Origin: an uncultured Collinsella sp.
GTDB taxonomy: Bacteria > Actinomycetota > Coriobacteriia > Coriobacteriales > Coriobacteriaceae
Assembly: GCA_902496335.1 (NCBI GenBank)
Contig: CABVAO010000041.1
Location: 1 to 14,182, forward strand
Direction: 5' to 3'
Length of the DNA: 14,182 nt
Below are positions 6,558 to 13,334 of the stretch, piece by piece. A model generated the notes under the pieces. The model did no database searches and was not told the origin of the DNA. It saw nothing but the letters and a program-made list of their open reading frames with translations. A program made the translations under genes and the position numbers. Every line of letters begins with the position of its first letter. Position 1 is the stretch's first letter.

Positions 6558-7526
6558 CTAGTACTCGACAACACCCATATAGCGACGGAAATCGGGATCG
6601 TGATCAAACACCTTGCCGCGTGCGGCACGCAGCTCGCAGTTCATGGCGTAGAACAGCACCGGGTCCAGATAGGCACGGACGCTCGCCGGCACGGCTTCCA
6701 TACCGTACTCCTTGGCATCGAGCACCATCAGCGTATCGGTATGCGTCTTAAGGAACGCCAGGGCGCGCTCGTCCATAGCACGGCACTCGCTGGAGCCCAT
6801 CTGCAGGAAGTAAAAAACGCCATCCTGAGTAGCCTCGAAGGGGCCATGGAAGTACTCGGCAGAGTGGATGTAGCTGCAGTGCTGCCACTGCATCTCCATA
6901 AGAGAGCAGATAGCGAAACCGTAGGTCTGGCTAAAGTTGGGACCGCTGCCCAGAATATAGAAGAACTCGTGCTCCTGGCAAAGCTTGGCAAAGCGATCGC
7001 CCAGCTCGGCATTTACCTTCTCGCGTGCCGAGGGAAGAATCTTATCCATCTCGGCGATACCGGCATACATATCGGCAAGATCGGCGTAGCCCTCCTGCTG
7101 ATCGAGCAGCTCGGCCGCAAGCGACAGCGAAATGCCAGCGGGGACCTCGGCCTGCGGCACGCCCTCGCCCCACGGGTAGACCCACGTGGTCCACTTGCCG
7201 GAGTCGATCTTGGATCCAGCGTTGTCGGTCTGGGCGATCACCGTAGCGCCGGCGGCAAGGGCAATCTCGCAGCCCTCGACGACCTCCGGGGTATTGCCAC
7301 TGTGACTGCAAGCGATGACCAGGGACTTCTCGCCCAGACGACGCGGACGCATGATATCGAACTCGCGAGCCGTATAGATGTACGAAGTGAAGGTGGTTGC
7401 CTCGCGCTGCAGAAGCTCATGAGCCGGGATCAAATCGATCATGGAGCCACCGCAAGCAATCCAGTAGACGCTGTCGAACTTGCCCTTCTCGGCAATTGCC
7501 TCTTTGATCAGATCGTGTGCGTTCAT
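6558..7526 (-). CDS. frlB: Fructoselysine-6-phosphate deglycase-like SIS-domain protein
   Basis: Protein of 322 residues with two sugar-isomerase (SIS) domains, similar in length to E. coli FrlB (about 340). Key parts are YWIACGGSMID (21-31), IACSHSGNTPEVVEG (71-85), FYILGSGPNFSQ (189-200) and HSAEYFHGPFE (221-231), where Glu224 and His227 match the catalytic Glu/His of FrlB-type deglycases. The C-terminus DHDPDFRRYMGVVEY closely matches the FrlB end. FrlB splits the 6-phosphorylated Amadori product into glucose 6-phosphate and the free amino acid. The start ATG 7526 has AAAGGA seven bases upstream; the frame stays open further upstream but without a good start. It lies between the frlC-like and frlD-like genes. 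A fructose-asparagine or glucoselysine deglycase is an alternative. Confidence 0.85.
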   Translation of the reverse strand: MNAHDLIKEAIAEKGKFDSVYWIACGGSMIDLIPAHELLQREATTFTSYIYTAREFDIMRPRRLGEKSLVIACSHSGNTPEVVEGCEIALAAGATVIAQTDNAGSKIDSGKWTTWVYPWGEGVPQAEVPAGISLSLAAELLDQQEGYADLADMYAGIAEMDKILPSAREKVNAELGDRFAKLCQEHEFFYILGSGPNFSQTYGFAICSLMEMQWQHCSYIHSAEYFHGPFEATQDGVFYFLQMGSSECRAMDERALAFLKTHTDTLMVLDAKEYGMEAVPASVRAYLDPVLFYAMNCELRAARGKVFDHDPDFRRYMGVVEY

Positions 7527-7588
7527 ATCCAGTTCCTTTCTTGTTTGACCCGCAATCAATGACGTTGGTTGCGTAGCCGATGGTTGTT

Positions 7589-8440
7589 TTAGTCAATCAG
7601 ATATTTCTCGAATGCGGCCATGTTCTTGGCATCTGCCGCGGCCGGGTCATCGTAGTAACGACCGTCCGTGATTTCCTGGCCCAGCATGCCGTCGAAACCA
7701 TGGGCGTTGAGTGTGGCGACGAAGGCGTCCATATCGTGCTTGCCATCGCCCCACACCAGATGGCCATACGGGTCACCGTCGATAAAGTGCATCTCGTGAA
7801 TTGCCCCATCACCAAAGGCGGCAAACCAGTCCTCGAGCGTCTCGCCTGCAACGCCCATCGCGGTTGTATCAACCATGGGCTGTAAATACGGGCTCGCGAC
7901 CTCGTCAATCATGCGCTTCGCATCAGAAACCGTCGTCACAAGGTTGCTCTCCTCGGGACGCAGGCTTTCCATCGTAAGCACCAGACCGTGCTCGCCGGCA
8001 TACTCCGCCAGAATGGACAAGTGCTCGCGGCTGCGCTTCCAGGCTTCCTCGCGGTCCTCGTCCCAGTCGCCCCAGCCCGAGTTGACGGACATACGGTCGC
8101 ACCCAAGTACCTCGGCAAGCTCAATGCCGTGCTTAAAGTACGCCAGGCTGCGCTGTTCATGCAGCGGCTTGCGTGCGCAGTACTGCCAAGGATAGACAAC
8201 ATTCTCGGGACACAGAGTACGATACCTAAGCCCACGGTCTGCAGCCTTTTTCGCCAGGACCTCAGCCTCAAAGTAGCCCGTGTGGTCGAGCGTCACATGC
8301 GGCTCCGCACACCACAGCTCAATGGACTCAAAGCCCAAGCGCTGCTGCACATCAAGGAAGTAATCGAGCGACCACATGATGTAGTGGATATTCATGCCCG
8401 CAATCTGCTCGCGGCGCAGCGTCGGTTTGGATTCAGACAT
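7589..8440 (-). CDS. frlC: FrlC-like sugar epimerase (xylose isomerase-like TIM barrel)
   Basis: Protein of 283 residues. Metal-site residues of the AP endonuclease 2/epimerase fold are present: Glu158 (MESLRPEESN, like LEPLTPYESN of FrlC), Asp191 (MVDTTAMGV), His218 (EMHFIDGD) and Glu256 (GQEITDG). N-terminal GFESIELWCAEPHV matches the GYDGIEIWGGRPH of E. coli FrlC. FrlC interconverts fructoselysine and psicoselysine at C3 so that the isomer can enter the pathway. Here it would act before the kinase and deglycase. The ATG at 8440 is preceded by AGGAGG at six bases, lying in the last codons of the upstream amidohydrolase gene, with just one base between stop and start. Other sugar phosphate epimerase roles are possible, but the context favours FrlC. 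Confidence 0.8.
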   Translation of the reverse strand: MSESKPTLRREQIAGMNIHYIMWSLDYFLDVQQRLGFESIELWCAEPHVTLDHTGYFEAEVLAKKAADRGLRYRTLCPENVVYPWQYCARKPLHEQRSLAYFKHGIELAEVLGCDRMSVNSGWGDWDEDREEAWKRSREHLSILAEYAGEHGLVLTMESLRPEESNLVTTVSDAKRMIDEVASPYLQPMVDTTAMGVAGETLEDWFAAFGDGAIHEMHFIDGDPYGHLVWGDGKHDMDAFVATLNAHGFDGMLGQEITDGRYYDDPAAADAKNMAAFEKYLID

Positions 8441-8441
8441 C

Positions 8442-10025
8442 TTATGCCTCCTTATTTCGGTCGAACACGATTCGTCCGTCCGACATCGTCATATCAACCG
8501 CAAGATCGCGTGCGTCGCGATAATCGAGGTCGAACACATCCCGATCGAGCACGCAGATATCGGCAAGCTTGCCGGCCTCGAGCGTACCCAGCTCGTCTTC
8601 GCGCATCAGATCGTACGCGCCCCCGGCAGTCCAAGCGCGCAAGAGCTCGACAAGCGTCAGCGTGTTGACCTCATTCACGGGCAGTCCGTCGTCGAAGTAT
8701 CCGCCGCACGCACTGTAGATTGACTCGCCCAGGCTCGGAATCAACAGCGGCAAATCCGTGCCGCAGCACACTGTGCATCCGGAATCTTCCATGCCGCGGC
8801 GATTCCAGCTGTGCAAAAGTCGCGTCTCGCCAATTTGTCGACGCATCATCGACAGGCAATCCTCGCGCCGGTCCAGCGTCAGAATCTGCGGATAGACCTC
8901 GCAAATTCCACCCAACTTGCCAAACTCGACAAGATCGGTCGGGTCAGAGTTCTCGAGATCGGTAATCGCATGGCGGCGAAGCATCCGTCCATGCTCGTCT
9001 CGAGGCAGCGAGGCATAGAGCGCCACGGTGCGACGAACGGCGCCATCGCCCTGGCAATGCAAGGAATATCGGAAGCCGTCAGCATCAATTGCACGTAGCT
9101 CGTTCTCAATCAGATCCCACTCTGGCTCCTCGACGACCGTCTTGCCGGCAGCGCCCGCATCGGCCGTGTCCTCATAGGGGTCAATCATCTCGGCAAGCCC
9201 CGCCCATACGCCGCGATCGGTCATACGGTTGAAGCCAGAAAAACGAACGAACGATCCCCGGAAGCGCTCTCGCGCCTCGCGGGCATATGACAGATTTGCA
9301 CCGGCACCCACCGGCTGCGACATCATAGAGACGCGAACCGTCAGCTCACCAGATTCCTCACGGCGAGCCATTTCGTCGGCAAAGCCGTAGTAGTCATCAA
9401 ACGCCATTTCCTTGATGGCGGTAACGCCGCGCTCGTTAAGCATGTTCATGTAGTCCGAATACCCGGCACGCACCTCGGGCAGCGCGAGGAAATCGCTCAT
9501 CATGCGCCAGATCTTCTCGGCATAGCACGCCTGGGGTGTAAAGCCGTATCGAGCACTGGCGGCAGCATTGAGAACGCAGGTCTCCGCACCCGATGTAAAG
9601 CAGACGACGGGGATATCGCCAAAACAATCGTCAAACACAGCTGCCGTATTTGCGTTCTCGGCATCCGATGCCAACGTTTCGGGTAGGTTGTGGCCAAAAG
9701 CCGCCGCGCAATCCGGATGATCTTCTTTCCATGCACGCAAGAGCGACACGGCCTCTTTGGCATCAGCGATGCCGGACAGATCAGACCCCAACGTCCGCAG
9801 CGCCCAACCTGTATAGAAGGTATGCACATCGATCAGGCCAGGCATGACAGTGCGGTCGCCCAGGTCAACTACCTCGTCCGCCTGGGTCAAATACGAAGCT
9901 ACCTCACACTTGGTGCCAACAGCCTCAATTCGATTGCCACGGACCGCTACGAAACCTTCAAACGGCAGGTCCCCCGTACCGGTAAAGACGCTCTTAGTCG
10001 TCAGGACCGTCAAACGATCAGACAT
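8442..10025 (-). CDS. YtcJ-like amidohydrolase (amidohydrolase family 3)
   Basis: Protein of 527 residues, normal for the family. The start ATG 10025 has AGGTGG five bases upstream; an in-frame GTG at 10034 is less likely. Order of features: small N-terminal beta part, MPGLIDVHTF (61-70), GVTAIKEMAFD with Lys205, SLHCQGDGAV with His323, RHAITD with His352, CGTDLPLL with Asp424, and the closing LGTLEAGKLADICVLDRD. The last part is the typical composite beta-sandwich end. The metal pair HxH is HTF here (His68, Phe70), so one usual ligand is missing. Relatives cleave amide or formamide bonds; the substrate here is unknown. It sits between the transporter and the frlC-like gene, and an early step on the imported compound, such as removing an acyl or peptide group, is a guess. 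Confidence 0.8.
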   Translation of the reverse strand: MSDRLTVLTTKSVFTGTGDLPFEGFVAVRGNRIEAVGTKCEVASYLTQADEVVDLGDRTVMPGLIDVHTFYTGWALRTLGSDLSGIADAKEAVSLLRAWKEDHPDCAAAFGHNLPETLASDAENANTAAVFDDCFGDIPVVCFTSGAETCVLNAAASARYGFTPQACYAEKIWRMMSDFLALPEVRAGYSDYMNMLNERGVTAIKEMAFDDYYGFADEMARREESGELTVRVSMMSQPVGAGANLSYAREARERFRGSFVRFSGFNRMTDRGVWAGLAEMIDPYEDTADAGAAGKTVVEEPEWDLIENELRAIDADGFRYSLHCQGDGAVRRTVALYASLPRDEHGRMLRRHAITDLENSDPTDLVEFGKLGGICEVYPQILTLDRREDCLSMMRRQIGETRLLHSWNRRGMEDSGCTVCCGTDLPLLIPSLGESIYSACGGYFDDGLPVNEVNTLTLVELLRAWTAGGAYDLMREDELGTLEAGKLADICVLDRDVFDLDYRDARDLAVDMTMSDGRIVFDRNKEA

Positions 10026-10034
10026 CACAACCAC

Positions 10035-11498
10035 CTACACCGGAAGCATGCCAGAGATTGCCGTTACGATCAGGCCAAAGACGACCATGAAAATGAAGAA
10101 CTTCCAAATGGTCTTCCACCATTGGCCAAACGAAATCCTAGCCACGGCAAGACCGGCGACCGTCATGCCCGCCACGGGGCTGATGGTGTTGATGGTCTGG
10201 TTGGCAAACTGGAGCGCGGTGACGGCCGCCTCGGGATTGAGGCCCATGAGCTCGGTCAGGGGGCCCATAACGGGCATGGTGAGCGCCGCCAGGCCAGAAC
10301 TCGAGGGAACCAGCAAAGAGAGCAGGCCAAGGACGACATACATAAACGTGGTGTAGACGGCGGCGGGTGCACCGGCGAGCGCGGTAGCGAGCGCCTGGAG
10401 GATGGTGTCGATGATCATGCCGCCCTCGGCGATGACCAGAATACCGCGAGCGATACCGATAACGACGGCAGCGTACGCAAAGTCGGCGAGACCCTTAACG
10501 AACTCCTCTGCGATCGTCTGCTGGTCAAGGCCGCCCAGGATACCGGCAAGCAAGCCCATGCCAAGGAACACGGCGGAAATCTGATTCATGTACCAGCCCT
10601 GGGTAACAAGACCCCAGACGATAATGCCCATACCGCAAGCAAAATCGATAAGCACGAGCTTCTGACGGATAGTGAACTCTTCCTCGATGGAGGCATCGGT
10701 CACGGAAAATTCAATACGCTTGAGCTTATCGTCCTCGTACACAATGGACGACTCGGGGTTTTTCTTGACGCGCATGGCGTAGCGCATGGCCCATGCGATA
10801 CCGACGGCAGTGAAGATGACCCAAGAAACGGCACGCAGCCACAGTTGCGGATTACCCTCGATGCCAATGATGCCTTGGGCGATCAAAACATTAAACGGGT
10901 CGATGGTCGAAGCACAATATCCCAGGTTAGGACCAAGGAAGCAGATGATGAATGCCGTCATCGAGTCATAACCGATACCCATCATGATGGGAATGAAGAT
11001 GGCATAGAACGGCAGAGCTTCCTCAGACATACCAAACGTAGTGCCACAAATGGACAGCAACGTCATCGTGATGGGAATGATGAGGATGTCCTTGTTCTTG
11101 AGCTTTTTAATCACACGGCTCATGCCGGCATTCAAAGCGTTGGTCTTGGTGATGATCGCGAACGATCCGCCAATCAATAAGACGAACGCAACGACGTCGG
11201 CAGCCTCTTGGATACCCTTGGTGGGCGCTTGCAGAACCGCGAAGATATCCTGGCCCAGATTGATGGTCTCGCCGGTCTCGGAATCGGTGTAGTTCTTATC
11301 GACCTGTTCATAGGTTCCAGCAACGGCGACTTCACGCTCGCCCGCCGCTGTCGAAATCGTCTTGCGCTGATACTGACCAGAGGGAACGATCCAAGTCAGG
11401 ACCGCAAAGACAACGATCAGCAAGAACATGATCGTATAGACATGCGGTAATTTGAACTTAAAACGTCTGTTTGTCTTCTTCGCCTTCGTATCTGACAT
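10035..11498 (-). CDS. YfcC family membrane transporter (DcuC/ArcD-like)
   Basis: Protein of 487 residues. A short basic N-terminus (KAKKTNRRFKFKLPH) leads into the first membrane helix at about residues 19-39. A polar external loop of about 50 residues follows, then roughly ten more hydrophobic helices. YfcC marks are GPNLGYCASTIDPFNV and VPSSSGLAALTMPVMGPL, which resemble the two re-entrant-type motifs of the family. Members are proposed secondary carriers of amino acids, peptides or dicarboxylates in the cytoplasmic membrane. As first gene of the run it probably imports the substrate, in place of the APC-type FrlA of E. coli. The start ATG 11498 has GGAGG five bases upstream (11504-11508); the frame is open further upstream without support. 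The stop lies nine bases before the amidohydrolase start. Confidence 0.85.
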   Translation of the reverse strand: MSDTKAKKTNRRFKFKLPHVYTIMFLLIVVFAVLTWIVPSGQYQRKTISTAAGEREVAVAGTYEQVDKNYTDSETGETINLGQDIFAVLQAPTKGIQEAADVVAFVLLIGGSFAIITKTNALNAGMSRVIKKLKNKDILIIPITMTLLSICGTTFGMSEEALPFYAIFIPIMMGIGYDSMTAFIICFLGPNLGYCASTIDPFNVLIAQGIIGIEGNPQLWLRAVSWVIFTAVGIAWAMRYAMRVKKNPESSIVYEDDKLKRIEFSVTDASIEEEFTIRQKLVLIDFACGMGIIVWGLVTQGWYMNQISAVFLGMGLLAGILGGLDQQTIAEEFVKGLADFAYAAVVIGIARGILVIAEGGMIIDTILQALATALAGAPAAVYTTFMYVVLGLLSLLVPSSSGLAALTMPVMGPLTELMGLNPEAAVTALQFANQTINTISPVAGMTVAGLAVARISFGQWWKTIWKFFIFMVVFGLIVTAISGMLPV

Positions 11499-11540
11499 AG
11501 ATACCTCCAAAGAACTCGAGACTGCATCGCATCTCGCTTC

Positions 11541-11563
11541 AACGTTTGCATAAGGCAAACGTT
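11541..11563. promoter_or_regulatory. Candidate operator: 9-5-9 inverted repeat in the operon leader
   Basis: AACGTTTGC (11541-11549), spacer ATAAG, and GCAAACGTT (11555-11563) form a perfect inverted repeat. It lies 43-65 bases upstream of the transporter start codon and just downstream of the proposed -10 box, at about +8 to +30. This is a common place for a repressor roadblock. The GntR/UTRA protein encoded next door is the obvious candidate to bind, but the repeat is not a textbook GntR site and a LacI-type protein elsewhere is possible. Confidence 0.5.
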
Positions 11564-11577
11564 CTATGACGTCCCAT

Positions 11578-11606
11578 AGATTACCAGCAGCTTTTTCCTT
11601 CATCAA
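11578..11606 (-). promoter_or_regulatory. Possible promoter of the ten-gene run
   Basis: On the minus strand TTGATG (11606-11601) and TAATCT (11583-11578) are separated by 17 bases. The match to sigma-70 consensus is moderate. It would start transcription near 11571, giving a leader of about 73 bases with the inverted repeat at 11541-11563 inside it. Confidence 0.35.
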
Positions 11607-11666
11607 GATAATTTCAAACTGGTTGCCGCAACGCGGTTGAACGGTTGTGTTCGCGCCGTGAACGGT

Positions 11667-11706
11667 ATGGAAACGCCCGGTGAGATGATCCACCGGGCGT
11701 TTCCAT
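11667..11706 (-). terminator. Perfect 16-bp hairpin downstream of gntR
   Basis: ATGGAAACGCCCGGTG (11667-11682) and its exact complement CACCGGGCGTTTCCAT (11691-11706) flank an 8-base loop. It lies 10 bases after the end of the GntR gene at 11717, so it probably ends that transcript. No T-run follows the stem, although TTT is contained in its 3' side, so strength as an intrinsic terminator is uncertain. It would separate regulator and operon transcription. Confidence 0.65.
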
Positions 11707-11716
11707 TCGCAATGTC

Positions 11717-12460
11717 CTAGATGTCAAAAACGTAGCGAGACCCAACGATCCGCTGACGACCGATGATAAACGGCCGCCGCTGCTCATCGAAAAAGAAGGC
11801 TTCCATATAAAACAAGGGTTCGCCAACGGGAACTGCCAACAGCCGAGCGACCTCGGGCGACGCGCACGCGATCTCGAGCGTGCACGGGTCGGTAAACGCG
11901 GGCGTGCGGCCCGTTCGGTTGCGCACGAACTCAAAAATGGATTGGTTAGATAGAGGTGCCGTTGATAGATAGGCGTTGTCCTCGTAAACGTATATGTTGT
12001 TCTCGAGCATGACGGGGACTCCATCGGCAGTACGTACACGCTCAACGCAAATCAAATCAGTTCCAACGGGAACACCAAAGAACTGCGCTTCGGTAGAATC
12101 TGCCGGCAGTATCTTTCTCGAAATGACGCACGCCCCCGGCTCCATTCCGTTAACGCGACATGCGTCCGAAAAACTCTGGACGTCATCCTTCTGGCGAATC
12201 TTGCGCTTAAGCTTGGGGGCATTGACAAACGTGCCTTTCCCCTGCCGCTTCGTTAGATAGCCCTGCTGGACGAGCTCCTCAATAGCGCGTCGCACGGTAA
12301 CGCGGCCAACTTTATAGTTCTCAGCCAATTCGAATTCGTTGGGTATCCGCGCGCCCGCCTTGTAGGCACCGGAATTGATTTCGTTTTTAATGATATCGAT
12401 AACCTGTTGGTACAGCGGTATCGCTGCTTTACCGTCAGTTAGTCCTTCAGTCGGTGGCAT
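11717..12460 (-). CDS. GntR family (HutC subgroup, UTRA domain) transcriptional regulator
   Basis: Protein of 247 residues. The N-terminal winged helix (about residues 14-80) has PLYQQVIDIIKNEI, then IPNEFELAENYKVGRVTVRRAIEEL and the wing GYLTKRQGKGTFV. The rest (about 95-245) is a UTRA ligand-binding domain with SFSDACRVNG, CVERVRTADGVPVMLENN and the closing IGRQRIVGSRYVFDI. UTRA members sense sugar phosphates or amino-sugar-like ligands. E. coli FrlR belongs to the same subgroup, which fits regulation of the frl-like genes just downstream on the same strand. ATG 12460 is preceded by GGGAGAGGG (12464-12472). The upstream region holds a promoter-like pair of boxes overlapped by two palindromes, so self-control is plausible. 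I call it an FrlR-like regulator, not FrlR itself. Confidence 0.85.
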   Translation of the reverse strand: MPPTEGLTDGKAAIPLYQQVIDIIKNEINSGAYKAGARIPNEFELAENYKVGRVTVRRAIEELVQQGYLTKRQGKGTFVNAPKLKRKIRQKDDVQSFSDACRVNGMEPGACVISRKILPADSTEAQFFGVPVGTDLICVERVRTADGVPVMLENNIYVYEDNAYLSTAPLSNQSIFEFVRNRTGRTPAFTDPCTLEIACASPEVARLLAVPVGEPLFYMEAFFFDEQRRPFIIGRQRIVGSRYVFDI

Positions 12461-12490
12461 ATACCCTCTCCCAGCCCAATTAAGTCAAAA

Positions 12491-12527
12491 GCGGGCTTAA
12501 GGGCATTCAACAAGCCCTTAAGCCCGC
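12491..12527 (-). terminator. 14-bp perfect hairpin with T-run, between HAD gene and gntR
   Basis: GCGGGCTTAAGGGC (12491-12504), a 9-base loop, and GCCCTTAAGCCCGC (12514-12527). On the minus strand the stem is followed by TTTTGACTT, as in an intrinsic terminator for the HAD gene ending at 12611. It also begins almost at the expected start of the gntR transcript, so it may instead or also be a leader hairpin or operator. Confidence 0.65.
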
Positions 12528-12530
12528 ATT

Positions 12531-12559
12531 AGCATAAAGTATGCTTGCTGCCGCACCAA
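12531..12559 (-). promoter_or_regulatory. Likely gntR promoter, with a palindrome over the -10 box
   Basis: On the minus strand TTGGTG (12559-12554), a 17-base spacer and TATGCT (12536-12531). The -10 box is one arm of the palindrome AGCATAAAGTATGCT (12531-12545), a good position for an autoregulatory operator. It shares the short core GCATAA with the spacer region of the repeat at 11541-11563, which may be chance. Confidence 0.45.
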
Positions 12560-12610
12560 AATGTCGGGTATTTACTCATCTGACCCGAAAAACGCGCAAC
12601 TACCGCGCTC

Positions 12611-13270
12611 CTAAGAAAGCGTGAGCAGCTCCGGCAGCTGGTCGATAATCTTGTCCGCGGCATCCTGGCTAAAGCCAAAGCGCTCCTCGCGCTTGGCAAT
12701 AACTGTCAGGCCGGCTCGCTTGCCGGCAGTGATGCCAGGCACCGAATCCTCAACGCAGCAGCAGCGATTCGCGGGCAGCCCCAGCAGGTCCAGCGCATGC
12801 AGGTAGATGTCGGGCTCGGGCTTGCTCTCCTTAAACTGCTCGCCGCTCACCACATACTCAAAGGCATCCGACAGCCCGCACGCATTGAGCACTTCCTCGA
12901 TGCTATCCATGGGAGACGAGCTGGCAAGCGCCACGCGAACGCCACGGCGCGGCAGCTCTCGAATCGTATCCACGGCGCCTGGGTTAATCAAAGCCTGATA
13001 GTCGCGCGGACGCTTATGCGCCCACTCGTCCCAACGGATCAACGCTTCCTCGCCAGTTAAATGCCCCTTCCCGGCGCGTTCAAACCAATCGACCAGCATA
13101 TGCAGGAAGAACTGATGCGAGGTGCCAATCTGCCCGTTCAGCTCCTCTTGGGTCAGGTTCAACCCAAGCTCCTTGGCAAACGCGGCAGTCTCCCCCAGGT
13201 AGTAATACTCGGTATCGACAATGACGCCGTCCATGTCAAAGATAACGGCGTCGAACGGAAATGCGGACAC
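12611..13270 (-). CDS. HAD-superfamily sugar phosphatase / beta-phosphoglucomutase-like protein
   Basis: Protein of 219 residues starting at GTG 13270. This start is chosen because GGGAGG (13276-13281) lies five bases before it and the protein then begins directly at the first HAD motif; a longer frame to 13318 would run through a terminator hairpin. Motif I is VIFDMDGVIVDT (9-20) with nucleophile Asp12 and acid/base Asp14. Motif II is LASSSP, motif III the Lys in KESKPEPDIY, and motif IV is CCCVEDSVPG. A helical cap follows motif I. This is HAD subfamily IA, which includes phosphoglycolate phosphatase, sugar phosphatases and beta-phosphoglucomutase; the substrate is not readable. Its product might trim sugar phosphates, but no tie to the operon is shown. 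It ends 151 bases before gntR. Confidence 0.85.
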   Translation of the reverse strand: MSAFPFDAVIFDMDGVIVDTEYYYLGETAAFAKELGLNLTQEELNGQIGTSHQFFLHMLVDWFERAGKGHLTGEEALIRWDEWAHKRPRDYQALINPGAVDTIRELPRRGVRVALASSSPMDSIEEVLNACGLSDAFEYVVSGEQFKESKPEPDIYLHALDLLGLPANRCCCVEDSVPGITAGKRAGLTVIAKREERFGFSQDAADKIIDQLPELLTLS

Positions 13271-13289
13271 GGCACCCTCCCTAACAAAA

Positions 13290-13311
13290 GGACGCCCGCG
13301 AGCAGGCGCCC
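13290..13311 (-). terminator. Intrinsic terminator after the Cof-type HAD gene
   Basis: GGACGCCCGC (13290-13299) pairs with GCAGGCGCCC (13302-13311), allowing two G-U pairs. The inner pair is probably open, because only two bases lie between the arms. On the minus strand it is followed by TTTTG (13289-13285). It lies 23 bases after the end of the gene at 13335 and 19 bases before the start of the next HAD gene. Confidence 0.65.
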
Positions 13312-13334
13312 GAACCATGCATTAATCGGCGATT

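Noticed and set aside
5557..7562. Two long + strand frames opposite the frlD-like and frlB-like genes
   Set aside because: Antisense shadows of genes with clear catalytic motifs; no family features of their own.
9690..11180. Long open frame on the + strand opposite the transporter and YtcJ-like genes
   Set aside because: It lies antisense to two well-supported genes, has a composition rich in His, Asp, Gly and Asn with no recognisable fold or motif, and lacks a ribosome site. It is a by-product of codon bias on the other strand.
12564..12588. Short inverted repeat TCGGGT / ACCCGA after the HAD gene
   Set aside because: Six base pairs with a 13-base loop; the hairpin at 12491-12527 is a much better terminator.
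13271..13318. Longer N-terminus for the HAD protein, starting at 13318
   Set aside because: The extra residues would be encoded across the terminator hairpin and its T-run, while GTG 13270 has a strong ribosome site and begins next to HAD motif I.
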